From Macrococcus bovicus (GTDB lineage: Bacteria > Bacillota > Bacilli > Staphylococcales > Staphylococcaceae), in assembly GCF_004359575.1 (NCBI RefSeq), contig NZ_SCWF01000008.1:1-64000 (forward strand): a stretch of DNA of 64,000 nt. The letters run 5' to 3'. The position numbers were made by a program, and so were the translations under genes. Positions 8,469 to 16,647 of this stretch are shown one piece after another; position 1 is the first letter of the stretch, and every line of letters begins with the position of its first letter. Under the pieces are notes generated by a model, which searched no databases, was not told the origin of the DNA, and saw nothing but the letters and a program-made list of their open reading frames with translations.

Positions 8469-8493
8469 TTACCCTTCTTTGTTTTGAAGAAAC
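8469..8493 (-). promoter_or_regulatory. Candidate sigma-B promoter of the mini-operon
   Basis: On the minus strand GTTTCT (8488-8493), a 13-base spacer and GGGTAA (8469-8474) match the sigma-B consensus GTTTWW-N12-15-GGGWAW except for one base. It is correctly placed for the start at 8430. Confidence 0.6.
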
Positions 8494-8578
8494 CTGCTTT
8501 TATTAAATTTGTTTGACAATGTATCCATAAAATCAGTAAACATGAAAGAAAACTGTAACATCCAAAGTAATTTGCATA

Positions 8579-8587
8579 TGTCATAAT
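8579..8587 (+). promoter_or_regulatory. Extended -10 promoter of the LysM-CHAP gene
   Basis: TGT followed by CATAAT (8582-8587). Just upstream, TGTAAC and AGTAAT (8554-8571) are spaced by 6, one more than the WalR consensus allows, so WalR control is only suggested. Confidence 0.4.
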
Positions 8588-8620
8588 GAAACTATTAAAA
8601 GAAAGTGGAGGAATCAATCG

Positions 8621-9676
8621 ATGAGAAAGAAGGTTTACGCATTAACGGCTACTGCAGGTGCTTGTGCACTTTATTCATATACAGCAGATGCTAGTGAATA
8701 TACAGTGAAAGCAAATGATTCATTATGGACAATCGCAACTCAGTATAATACATCTGTAGCAGAACTAAAAAGTCTGAATAACTTAACGTCCAACTTAATA
8801 TTTGTTAATCAGAAACTGCAGGTGCCAGACGGCTCTTCTTATACTCGTCCTACGACAACTGCGCGTGCTGTTCAGACGACTCAAACTACTTCAGCAACTG
8901 TTCATACTGTACAGGCAGGTGAAAGTTTATCAGTCATTGCAGCTAAATATGGGACTTCTTATTCTAAGATCATGAGTCTGAATAACCTGAACTCTTATTT
9001 AATTTTTCCTGGTCAGAGACTTAAAGTGACAGGAACAGTGACCACTCAAGTTACGCCGGCGCCAGCAACCACTGTAACTACACCTGTGGTCTCTTCAGCA
9101 CCTCCTGGCAAGTATACGGTGCAGGCAGGAGATAGCTTATGGCTGATTGCGAATAAGTTCAATGTCTCTATTTCAGATATTCAGCGCTGGAACAATCTGA
9201 GCTCATACCTCATCTTGCCGAATCAGCAGCTTGTTGTGTCAGGTAATGCCAGTTCAACTGTGACAACAACGAAGCCACAGACAACAACAACTTATACAAC
9301 ATCAACTACAGTGCAGCATGCACCAACTACGGGACCTGTCTTCAACCATCGTAATCTGTATGATTATGGTCAATGTACTTGGCATGTCTTCAATCGTCGT
9401 GCTGCTATTGGTAAAGGAATTTCTACATACTGGTGGAATGCGAATAACTGGGCAAATGGTGCGCGTCAGGACGGTTATGTGGTTAGTTATACTCCGACTG
9501 TTGGTTCTATTGCACAATCATCAGAAGGTCCATTAGGACACGTGGCATTTGTTGAACGTGTTAATCCTGACGGTAGTATCCTTGTGTCGGAAATGAACTA
9601 TTATACCCCACCGACAATCGTCGGTTACCGCACAATAAGCCTTGCTGAACGTAGCCGCTACGTCTTCATCCAATAG
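8621..9676 (+). CDS. sle1: Secreted LysM-CHAP peptidoglycan hydrolase (Sle1-like)
   Basis: A 351-residue cell-wall amidase or endopeptidase that would split daughter cells. A signal peptide (about 1-25, ending TADASE) is followed by three LysM repeats beginning YTVKANDSLW, HTVQAGESLS and YTVQAGDSLW, each ending NLxSxLI; Ser/Thr-rich linkers separate them. The CHAP domain (about 240-351) holds the catalytic Cys in YGQCTWHVF and the His in GHVAFVE, with the partner residue in SEMNYY. Architecture and length equal staphylococcal Sle1/Aaa. Single gene between its own promoter and terminator. Confidence 0.93.
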   Translation: MRKKVYALTATAGACALYSYTADASEYTVKANDSLWTIATQYNTSVAELKSLNNLTSNLIFVNQKLQVPDGSSYTRPTTTARAVQTTQTTSATVHTVQAGESLSVIAAKYGTSYSKIMSLNNLNSYLIFPGQRLKVTGTVTTQVTPAPATTVTTPVVSSAPPGKYTVQAGDSLWLIANKFNVSISDIQRWNNLSSYLILPNQQLVVSGNASSTVTTTKPQTTTTYTTSTTVQHAPTTGPVFNHRNLYDYGQCTWHVFNRRAAIGKGISTYWWNANNWANGARQDGYVVSYTPTVGSIAQSSEGPLGHVAFVERVNPDGSILVSEMNYYTPPTIVGYRTISLAERSRYVFIQ

Positions 9677-9677
9677 T

Positions 9678-9716
9678 AAAAAGCATTGTTTCGTCAAGAA
9701 ACAATGCTTTTTTTAT
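9678..9716. terminator. Bidirectional terminator
   Basis: AAAAAGCATTGTTTC and its complement around a short GTCAA loop, with T run, between convergent genes. Confidence 0.85.
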
Positions 9717-10324
9717 AGACCCAATTTTTTGAGAAGCATATTCAGCAGCTCATCGATAAGATCGTAGAGAAACTGTCGCAGTTCTTCTATTACATCAGTT
9801 TCCTGCTGACGTTCTTGTTCTGTGGCATTGAAGCCTTCACCGTCTTCATTGACGAATCCATCCATAGACCATATTTTGAGTTTTTTGCTTTTGGCCTGTC
9901 GCTCCGCTTCCTGCAGTTCAGTTAAATGGTCTTTCTGCTGGTAGATATAACCGACACGCGCATAGCCTTCACGCACAAGCATTTCATTGACCATCTTATC
10001 GCCGCAATACAGGTAGACAAGCTCACGTTTATAACGGTCATAACGACCTTTAGAATCATGCTCAATACTCAGGTCACAGCGTGAGACGAGCGATTTCGTA
10101 TAATCTGCTGCCTCCAGACTATAAGGCTGGACAGGTGTATTCGGTTTCTTGGATTCAGGGGTATCAACCAGTAAGAGACGTACTGTTTTCTTATGACCAT
10201 GCTGTTTAACGGATAATGTATCACCATCTATCACCCGGTCAAGTGTGACGGGAATACGCTCAGCTGCTTGAACAGGATGGGCGCCCAATAGAGTCAGCAG
10301 ACAAATAATAATGAAATGTTTCAC
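9713..10324 (-). CDS. nuc: Secreted thermonuclease (SNase family) with C-terminal extension
   Basis: A 203-residue calcium-dependent nuclease. The signal peptide ends near AHPVQAAE (about residue 21). SNase core motifs follow: VIDGDT (calcium ligands), RLLLVDTPES (catalytic Arg and Glu) and DRYKRELVYLY (second catalytic Arg). The core ends at KLKIWS. Beyond it are about 45 extra residues (from DGFVNEDGEG) finishing in an amphipathic Leu-rich helix (ELLNMLLKKLGL) that is absent from the S. aureus enzyme as I know it. Exported; probably degrades extracellular DNA. Confidence 0.9.
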   Translation of the reverse strand: MKHFIIICLLTLLGAHPVQAAERIPVTLDRVIDGDTLSVKQHGHKKTVRLLLVDTPESKKPNTPVQPYSLEAADYTKSLVSRCDLSIEHDSKGRYDRYKRELVYLYCGDKMVNEMLVREGYARVGYIYQQKDHLTELQEAERQAKSKKLKIWSMDGFVNEDGEGFNATEQERQQETDVIEELRQFLYDLIDELLNMLLKKLGL

Positions 10325-10390
10325 GTCTTCCTCCTTAATTAGATATTTTTATATTATAGCATTATGTTAGAATAACAGCGAGGTGACGTT

Positions 10391-11332
10391 ATGAAATGGC
10401 GTGGGATTTTGCTCTGTACCGGTATTGCAGTGATGGCGACTTTGGCCGGGCAGTTGATACCGCTGATCGGTGCAGCAGTGTTCAGTATTATCATGGGAAT
10501 ATGTGTCAGACCCTTTATACAAATGGATAAAATAAATACAGGCGTGAAATTCTGTTCGAAGAAAGTGCTGCAGGCCTCTATCGTATTGATGGGGCTGACG
10601 CTTAACTTTAAAGTAGTGGCGTCACATGGATGGTCTTCCCTGCCGCTCAGCCTGTCTACTATAGCAGCGGCGCTTATCGCAGGTTTAATTTTGGGTAAAA
10701 TGCTGCAGGTGAAGAGCAAGCTGAGAACGCTGATTGCGGTCGGTACAGCGATATGCGGTGGATCTGCAATTGCGGCGGTGAGCCCGGTTATTGAAGCGGA
10801 AGACGAAGAAATCGCCTATGCTATTTCAACTATTTTTCTCTTTAATATTCTGGCAGTCTTTCTTTTTCCTGCCATAGGTCATATGCTGACTATGTCACAG
10901 GAAACGTTTGGCTACTTTGCAGGTTCGGCTATCAATGATACAAGCAGTGTAGTGGCTGCCGCCTATACATATGGTCCGGAAGCGGGTTCGACTGCGACAA
11001 TCGTCAAGCTACTGAGGGCATTAATGATAGTGCCGCTTTGTCTCGGTATCGTCTTCATAAACCGTAAGAGTGTCTCTGTAAGACGCATCTTTCCATGGTT
11101 CATCCTTTATTTCATTATCGCAAGTATGATTGCGACAGTAGTACCGATACCGGTTGCTTTGTCTGCAGCCATTAAGCAGTTGTCCTTGTTTCTGATTGCA
11201 ATCGCAATGAGCGCAATCGGACTATCAGTAGATCTGAAACAGTTTAGAAAGCTGGGTTATCAACCTGTGTTATTAGGTGCAGTACTTTGGTTTATTGTCA
11301 CAGCTGTCAGTCTTATGATACTTTCTAAGTAG
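10391..11332 (+). CDS. YeiH/UPF0324 family putative sulfate exporter
   Basis: A 313-residue polytopic membrane protein with about ten hydrophobic segments. Family-typical glycine-rich stretches are AVGTAICGGSAIAA near residue 116, AGSAINDTSSVVAAAYTYG near 177 and ATIVKLLRALMIVPL near 200. UPF0324 proteins are predicted anion exporters; sulfate is the usual annotation but is not established here. ATG with GAGGTG upstream. A 23-codon reading frame and the EVE gene follow on the same strand. Confidence 0.85.
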   Translation: MKWRGILLCTGIAVMATLAGQLIPLIGAAVFSIIMGICVRPFIQMDKINTGVKFCSKKVLQASIVLMGLTLNFKVVASHGWSSLPLSLSTIAAALIAGLILGKMLQVKSKLRTLIAVGTAICGGSAIAAVSPVIEAEDEEIAYAISTIFLFNILAVFLFPAIGHMLTMSQETFGYFAGSAINDTSSVVAAAYTYGPEAGSTATIVKLLRALMIVPLCLGIVFINRKSVSVRRIFPWFILYFIIASMIATVVPIPVALSAAIKQLSLFLIAIAMSAIGLSVDLKQFRKLGYQPVLLGAVLWFIVTAVSLMILSK

Positions 11333-11341
11333 GTGAAATTA

Positions 11342-11413
11342 ATGAAAAAACTCATATTGACCACATTACTCGCATTTATCGCGGTGTTCTTTCAGAAAAA
11401 TAAGGCAGAATAA
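11342..11413 (+). CDS. Possible 23-residue hydrophobic micropeptide
   Basis: ATG to TAA encodes a basic start (MKKLIL), a hydrophobic core (TTLLAFIAVFF) and a charged end (QKNKAE). AGGTG lies 7 bases before the ATG and directly follows the exporter stop. It looks like a tiny membrane peptide, but length alone makes this tentative. Confidence 0.35.
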   Translation: MKKLILTTLLAFIAVFFQKNKAE

Positions 11414-11430
11414 CTAAGGGGGTACGCAGA

Positions 11431-12801
11431 ATGAATTATTTCTGGTTGAACTGCGGATATAACCGCTTTAACCATTTTGAAAATCTAGTAGGACAAGTTT
11501 CAATATTTGACTCATCTGTTCACTTCAATCCATCAGAAGGCTACGCTGCATTCAAGCGGGTGCAAGTGGGGGATAAAGTCATCTTTTATCAAGTGCAGAA
11601 TAAAATCGGCCTGTTGGGTGCGGGTACAGTAGTGAAATTCGAGGAGCCGCGAAGAGGACAGATTAAAATTCATTTTAAGTTCGAGGAGAATCTGCTGCCG
11701 CTCGCAAAAGATTATCTTGAGCGTAATGAGCAGCTGAAGCTCTCACTCTTTAGAATGAAAGAGCAACTTCTCAATCAGATTAATAAAGAAGATTATGACT
11801 TGATCATGGGATTAGGACGCGGCGAAGAGAAGATTGACCGCTACTTCCTGATGAGAGAGATGGATGATTTCCAGCCTGACGAGAAATATACGATTTTCAC
11901 TAAGACGGTCAATGGAATTGAACGCAACGGTTTCAAACACTACAAGGAAATGCAGCGCGGCGATAAAATCATCATCTATCGAACGGCACCGGAGCGTGGA
12001 ATTTATGGCACAGCAGTTGTTGAAGAAGCCATGCATAAAAAACCGGTCATGATGGGGCGGACTGATACAACAGCTATCACGATTAAATATACGGGAGATA
12101 TCAAGCACCGGACCATTTATGATCTTGACCGCGAACCGATGCTACGCGCACAATATTTCGTGGGAGAAGACTGGAACGAATCGGTGACAGAGCTGACGAA
12201 GATTCAGTATGAGGCGATGCTCAATCCTTCTGAGCAGGAAGAAGCGCCGGCGATCACTTCGTATGCAGAACAACTGGCAAAAGCAGCACCGAAGAAAGCG
12301 GACAGCATCGTCACTTATACAGCTGGAGAAAAGCAGAAGGAACCGAAGATAACTCCTAAAATGATGCATATTTTTATCACGGATCACTATACACCTAAAG
12401 TGCTTGAAGTCGCTGAATTAGAGGCGTCAACGCCCCACGTTGTTGCGGACGACAGCTGGACACAAGGAATGTTATACGGACAGTACGTTAAAGAGGGTGA
12501 AGATACCGTGATAAAAGAAGGTGTCATCACACGTGCACTACAGAATCAGTCGTCGCTCATCATTGAAGATATCGAACAGCTTGATCCACGTTATTTAAAG
12601 CCGTTGCTGCATGCAGTAGCGGGACGGACGATTGAGCTGGGTCTCGGCACAATGACAATCGGCAGAGAAGACGCCACTTATCATGTCACTGATCGTTTCA
12701 AACTTGTAGGACTGACTGCTTTGACGATTGAGCAGATAGAGCAGCATTTTCCGAAGGAGATGCATCAGTATATCAAGGTCTATCAATTGAGAAATAAGTA
12801 A
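11431..12801 (+). CDS. EVE/PUA-like protein with a P-loop-less AAA-like C-terminal domain
   Basis: A 456-residue three-part protein. Residues about 1-130 (MNYFWLNCGYNRF, VGDKVIFYQVQNKIGLLGAGTV) and 135-265 (MQRGDKIIIYRTAPERGIYGTA) look like two EVE/PUA-fold domains, the second less complete. Residues about 318-456 resemble the middle of a McrB/MoxR-type AAA ATPase: GMLYGQY, EGVITRAL, a Walker-B-like strand SLIIEDIEQ (375-383) and a NP-like sensor strand FKLVGLTAL. I see no Walker A motif, so ATP hydrolysis is doubtful. EVE domains bind modified bases and are often found with McrBC-like restriction. Role here is unknown. Confidence 0.65.
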   Translation: MNYFWLNCGYNRFNHFENLVGQVSIFDSSVHFNPSEGYAAFKRVQVGDKVIFYQVQNKIGLLGAGTVVKFEEPRRGQIKIHFKFEENLLPLAKDYLERNEQLKLSLFRMKEQLLNQINKEDYDLIMGLGRGEEKIDRYFLMREMDDFQPDEKYTIFTKTVNGIERNGFKHYKEMQRGDKIIIYRTAPERGIYGTAVVEEAMHKKPVMMGRTDTTAITIKYTGDIKHRTIYDLDREPMLRAQYFVGEDWNESVTELTKIQYEAMLNPSEQEEAPAITSYAEQLAKAAPKKADSIVTYTAGEKQKEPKITPKMMHIFITDHYTPKVLEVAELEASTPHVVADDSWTQGMLYGQYVKEGEDTVIKEGVITRALQNQSSLIIEDIEQLDPRYLKPLLHAVAGRTIELGLGTMTIGREDATYHVTDRFKLVGLTALTIEQIEQHFPKEMHQYIKVYQLRNK

Positions 12802-13141
12802 ATAATATTGATAAAGAATCCTTATTAGTGTAGTGCACGCCGAAAGCTAGACATTAGGTCTAGCTTTCGGGGTGTTTTAATTTGGCCCAATAAAATTTGG
12901 AGTTCAAGCTTAAAGTAAGCTATGAATAAGTTATAGTAATGATGATTCTATTACATACTGGATAATGTAATATTAATAATATTCAATGTGCACAAGCAAG
13001 GCTCCTAGGCTGATTAAATAAGTGGAAATTAACTAAATCCCTCCAAATAAAATGCTATGAAGACTATCTTTTATATGACTTTAATGTCACGGTCAGGAAT
13101 CACACGCAAATTGAAATTACAAGTTAGCCACTCTGACAAAT
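12802..13141. other. Gene-free stretch with one terminator and AT hairpins
   Basis: About 340 bases lie between the EVE gene and the IS30 remnant. They hold the terminator at 12840-12878, a small hairpin pairing ATTACAT (12950-12956) with ATGTAAT (12964-12970), and probably the left end of the insertion element. I see no coding frame. Confidence 0.6.
12840..12878 (+). terminator. Terminator after the EVE gene
   Basis: A 12-base perfect stem (12841-12852 with 12858-12869) followed by a moderately T-rich tail. Confidence 0.7.
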
Positions 13142-14300
13142 CTAGTTCATATAGAATCCTAGGGATTCACTGAGTATGTTCTCTTTAATTAATTCCTTCA
13201 GGAATACTTCGAGGGCTGACCGGCCGTTTAATATTTTCCTTGGATAGTTGTTCATTCATTCCTGAATCTTATGGACAAGATGATCAGTCACTGTTGAAAT
13301 AGGCTTACCTTTAGATATATGACGGCGGATAAACCTGTGCTGATTTTCTTTTGTACCTCGTTCCCAGGAAGAATAAGGGTGTGTGAAGTACACATCAGTG
13401 ATTCCCTTAAGACATTCAGAAAGTCCGCTGAATTCAGAGCCGTTGTCTGAAGTGATGGATTTAAATACTCTAGGAAAGGAAGCTCCGATTTCTTCAATCA
13501 GCTCACTTGCTGCTTTATCAACGTGTTGTCTTTGCTTGCCATCAATCTTCATGACGATTTCGTAACGGCTCTTGCTTTCAACCAGAATAAGAAGCACTTG
13601 GTCCTTCTCTGTCTTTTGACCGATCACTGTATCTATCTCTCAGTGACCGAAGGTAGTATGTGCATCAACGACTTCAGGACGGAATTCAATAGATTCGCCC
13701 AGCACTTTCCTGTTGATCCTGGTAAAGCCTTTCGGCTTTCTGGGTTTAAGTCTGAGCTTCATCAGGAGATTGATATTCCTTGTCCTTATCAGTTTCTGAT
13801 CGATCCAGTTGTAGAGCGTCTTCACACAGGGTATCAATTCCTCAGCGAATTGTCTGGACGCTTTAGCCTTCATAATGACAGCGGCAGGTGATAAACCCTG
13901 ATGTATCATCAGTTCATCTGCCCATTCAACAAAAGGATTGCCTGTGATGGCAAGAGGACGTCGTCCTGATCTGATACGATTTTCATAATATCTGTCCAGT
14001 GCCAGATCGGGTGAGTAGACTGATTGATAGTAGGTATAGGTCTTATTGTTCTGTACCTGCTGATTCTTCCTCGTGTAAGAACCCCGTTTTACCTCATTAT
14101 TGATAGTCTGTGGCGCTCTGCCGAGTTTTCTAGCGTTCTGCCTGTTGGAGTAGTTCTCATTAAGCAGAGACTGGATAATGATTCGTTCATCTCTGGAAAG
14201 CTGTTTGCCCTTTGGCGTTTTCGTTATACCATTGATATGCGTCATGCGAATTCAATCCTTTATTGTTTATGTGAGAACTACAATATTAACATGGATTCAT
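13080..14300 (-). mobile_element. IS30-family insertion sequence remnant
   Basis: The transposase remnant plus flanks. Ends are approximate: I could align the left flank (near 13110) and the reversed right flank (near 14280) only loosely as imperfect inverted repeats, and found no target duplication. Confidence 0.5.
13142..14245 (-). pseudogene. IS30-family transposase, inactivated by two nonsense codons
   Basis: Read on the minus strand the frame runs unbroken by frameshifts through about 367 codons. The N-terminal helix-turn-helix is clear (LSRDERIIIQSLL, then APQTINNEVKRGSYTR). The DDE core is complete: D in GH*EIDTVIG, D in TSDNGSEF, E in WERGTKENQHRF. Two in-frame TGA codons break it: one at about 13637-13639 where IS30 enzymes have Trp (GHWE), and one at 13256-13258 where QEW is expected. 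The frame then continues MNNYPRKILNGRSALEVF to a TAG at 13142. Inactive as a full-length protein. Confidence 0.85.
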
Positions 14301-14473
14301 TATAGCGTATTTTTTTATGGAATCATTTGATTTATTTCCTCCTCAGGTGGCTCACTTGATTATAAAACCTGCCATTAAAAAAACATTCGCCTTAAATACA
14401 TTTTTAGTTTAAAATATATGAGTAACACTTATATATGTCTTTGTTCAATGATATATGAAAGTAGGGAAGTCTT

Positions 14474-14845
14474 TTGACGGTAAAAGAGTCGACACAGATT
14501 GCATTTGATTTTTTTGAGGGAGTTAATAAAACGAGGGAAATATTAAATGAATTTCTTTCTAACTATAATTTGAATTTATACGATATTGAACTTCTTCTTA
14601 TCGTCTATAAACATCGTAAAATACAGCTTAGAACGATTGTCAATGATGAGTTGATTAAAGCTAATCAAATTAATAAGTCGGTTAGGAACCTATATAATCT
14701 TAAACTTATAGATAAGAAACGTTTGCCCAAAGATGAACGTACAGTACAACTTTTAATCAGAGAGTCGAGCCGAGAGCAAGTAGAACGTGTGATTGAGCAG
14801 TTCAGTGATAAAGTAAAAAAAATTAATTTAGGTTACAATCTTTAA
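14474..14845 (+). CDS. SarA/MarR-family winged-helix regulator
   Basis: A 123-residue DNA-binding protein with single winged-helix architecture. The diagnostic wing is RLPKDERTVQLLI (about residues 84-96), matching the DERTV signature of staphylococcal SarA proteins. The recognition helix region is DELIKANQINKSVRNLYNL. Translation starts at a TTG with a weak GGGAAG site; no ATG fits. It lies between the dead IS and an antiporter gene. SarA-family proteins control virulence and wall genes in staphylococci; targets here are unknown. Confidence 0.75.
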   Translation: MTVKESTQIAFDFFEGVNKTREILNEFLSNYNLNLYDIELLLIVYKHRKIQLRTIVNDELIKANQINKSVRNLYNLKLIDKKRLPKDERTVQLLIRESSREQVERVIEQFSDKVKKINLGYNL

Positions 14846-14914
14846 TATAGGCACTTAGTATTAAAGTGTTATTTTTAGTATAGTAATTCCTGATACACTC
14901 CATTAAAATGTAAT

Positions 14915-14928
14915 TGAAAGCGATTACA
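14915..14928 (+). promoter_or_regulatory. CcpA operator (cre site) before the antiporter
   Basis: TGAAAGCGATTACA matches the cre consensus TGNAANCGNTNNCA at every fixed base. It is centred about 22 bases before the start codon. Confidence 0.65.
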
Positions 14929-14943
14929 TAAAGGGGTGTTTTA

Positions 14944-16365
14944 ATGGAGAACAAGCAAAGAAGAGAAATCACTATTGGGTGGGCGTTACTTCCACTTCTC
15001 TTCATGATTGTCAGTATGTTCGGTGCAGTTTATTTCCTAGAACTTGCACCGCATATACCGCTCATGATAGGTACAACTATTGCGGCACTTGTTGCCTATT
15101 ATCATGGTTTTAGCTGGGAAGAAGTTGAAGAGATGATGTATAAAGGGATTAAATTGGCTTTACCTGCAATTATCATCATTATTTTGGTCGGTCTGGTTAT
15201 TGGGGCCTGGATTGGTGGCGGCGTTGTGGCAACAATGATTTATTACGGTCTTAAGGTTATTTCGCCTTCTATGTTTCTGATGACCATCTGTATTATCTGC
15301 GGTATCGTCGCTCTAGCTATCGGATCATCTTGGTCAACGATGGCGACAGTCGGTGTAGCAGGTATGGGAATTGGACTAAGTATTGATATTCCGCCAGGCA
15401 TGATTGCCGGTGCTGTTATTTCAGGTTCTTATTTTGGGGATAAGATGAGTCCGTTATCTGATACAACAAACCTAGCTGCAGGTCTGACGGGGACGGATTT
15501 ATTTGATCATATTAAACATATGTTTTATACAACGATTCCAGGACTGGTTATTGCGCTGATTGCCTATTACTTTATTGGACGACAGTTCAGTGGTGCTCAT
15601 CTGGATGTGGAAAAAATTAATTCAATTAATACGGGTATGGAAAATCAATTTGTCTTATCACCGTGGCTGTTACTTATTCCGATAATTGTTATTATTTTAG
15701 TCGCAGTCAAAGTTCCGGCTGTGCCTGCTTTAGTGGTAGGGATACTGTTAGGATTTGGGGCCCAGGTTCTTGTTCAGGGAGATTCGATTCTACAGGCGGC
15801 TACGACTTTGCAGTCTGGATACGTCATTGATTCTCAAGATAAATTCTTAACTGGGCTATTCAATAAAGGTGGACTTGAATCGATGTTCTTCACGATATCG
15901 ATGACTATTGTGGCCATGACGTTCGGCGGCATTTTGGAATACAGCGGCATGCTGACAGTCATCATTAATATTATTCTTAGATTCGCCCGGAACACAGGCA
16001 GTTTAGTAGCAGCTACAGTAGCAAGTTGTTTTGCGACAAATGTGACATGTTCAGAACAGTACATCAGTATTGTAGTACCAAGCCGAATGTATATTAAAGC
16101 TTATATTGATAGAGGGTTGCATCCTAAAAACTTGTCTCGCGCACTGGAAGATGGTGGGACGCTGACAAGTGTCTTTGTCCCATGGAATACTTGCGGGGTC
16201 TTTATACTCACAACATTAGGTGTACAAGCTTATGAGTATGGACCATACGCAGTACTGAATTACGTCATTCCATTTATTTCGATTTTCTTCGGTTTTATCG
16301 GATTTAAAATAGTGAAGATGACAGATACAGAAAAAGTTTACTATAGTGAAAAATCTTTAGGATAG
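14944..16365 (+). CDS. nhaC: NhaC-family Na+/H+ antiporter
   Basis: A 473-residue membrane protein with about 11-12 hydrophobic segments. NhaC-type landmarks are ALAIGSSWSTMATVGVAG (about 118-135), SGSYFGDKMSPLSDTTNLAAG (about 160-180) and ATNVTCSEQYISIVVPSRM (about 362-380), which line the ion path. NhaC relatives include Na+/H+ exchangers and the malate-lactate exchanger MleN; the cre site suggests a role linked to carbon supply, which would favour an organic-acid exchanger. SD AAAGGGGTG precedes the ATG. Confidence 0.88.
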   Translation: MENKQRREITIGWALLPLLFMIVSMFGAVYFLELAPHIPLMIGTTIAALVAYYHGFSWEEVEEMMYKGIKLALPAIIIIILVGLVIGAWIGGGVVATMIYYGLKVISPSMFLMTICIICGIVALAIGSSWSTMATVGVAGMGIGLSIDIPPGMIAGAVISGSYFGDKMSPLSDTTNLAAGLTGTDLFDHIKHMFYTTIPGLVIALIAYYFIGRQFSGAHLDVEKINSINTGMENQFVLSPWLLLIPIIVIILVAVKVPAVPALVVGILLGFGAQVLVQGDSILQAATTLQSGYVIDSQDKFLTGLFNKGGLESMFFTISMTIVAMTFGGILEYSGMLTVIINIILRFARNTGSLVAATVASCFATNVTCSEQYISIVVPSRMYIKAYIDRGLHPKNLSRALEDGGTLTSVFVPWNTCGVFILTTLGVQAYEYGPYAVLNYVIPFISIFFGFIGFKIVKMTDTEKVYYSEKSLG

Positions 16366-16390
16366 ATACGGTTCGCCGTATCTTTTTTAT
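16364..16390. terminator. Terminator after the antiporter
   Basis: GATACGG-TTCG-CCGTATC with a T run; it abuts the convergent small gene. Confidence 0.85.
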
Positions 16391-16545
16391 TTGAAATCTT
16401 GTAATTGCCGGGATTCCATCCCGCAGTCCAGGCAAATATAGATGCCCTGCTGATCGACTATCCGTTTATGAGGACATTCCTCTTTTTTTACCATAGAAGT
16501 AGCTTGCGTTAAATGTGCAATTTCATCTGAAGTCATATGTTCCAT
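16387..16545 (-). CDS. Small zinc-ribbon-like protein, 52 residues
   Basis: The minus-strand frame starts MEHMTSDEIAHL and ends ESRQLQDFK. It contains ECPHKR and, 15 residues on, YICLDCGM, so a CxH...CxxC set could bind one zinc. AAAGGAGTGAC lies about 9 bases before the ATG, and a minus-strand TATAAT (16567-16572) sits 20-odd bases further up. Both signals support expression. Small zinc ribbons of this type usually touch nucleic acid or another protein; no specific function can be assigned. Confidence 0.65.
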   Translation of the reverse strand: MEHMTSDEIAHLTQATSMVKKEECPHKRIVDQQGIYICLDCGMESRQLQDFK

Positions 16546-16647
16546 AATAGTCACTCCTTTTCACTAATTATACCCGTTCTATAAATTTTCATTGTATTAT
16601 GATACAGTATAAATGAAAAAGTTGTGGAAATTAGAAGAGGTGGATAA

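Noticed and set aside
8554..8571. WalR box before the LysM-CHAP gene
   Set aside because: The half-sites are spaced by 6 instead of 5; kept only as a weak suggestion.
13142..14245. TGA read as tryptophan, making the transposase intact
   Set aside because: Genes in the window end with TGA (for example the response regulator at 28051-28053) and use TGG for Trp, so the standard code applies.
11431..14300. A defence island around the EVE gene
   Set aside because: Only one candidate gene and a dead IS are present; no nuclease, toxin or methylase partner was found.
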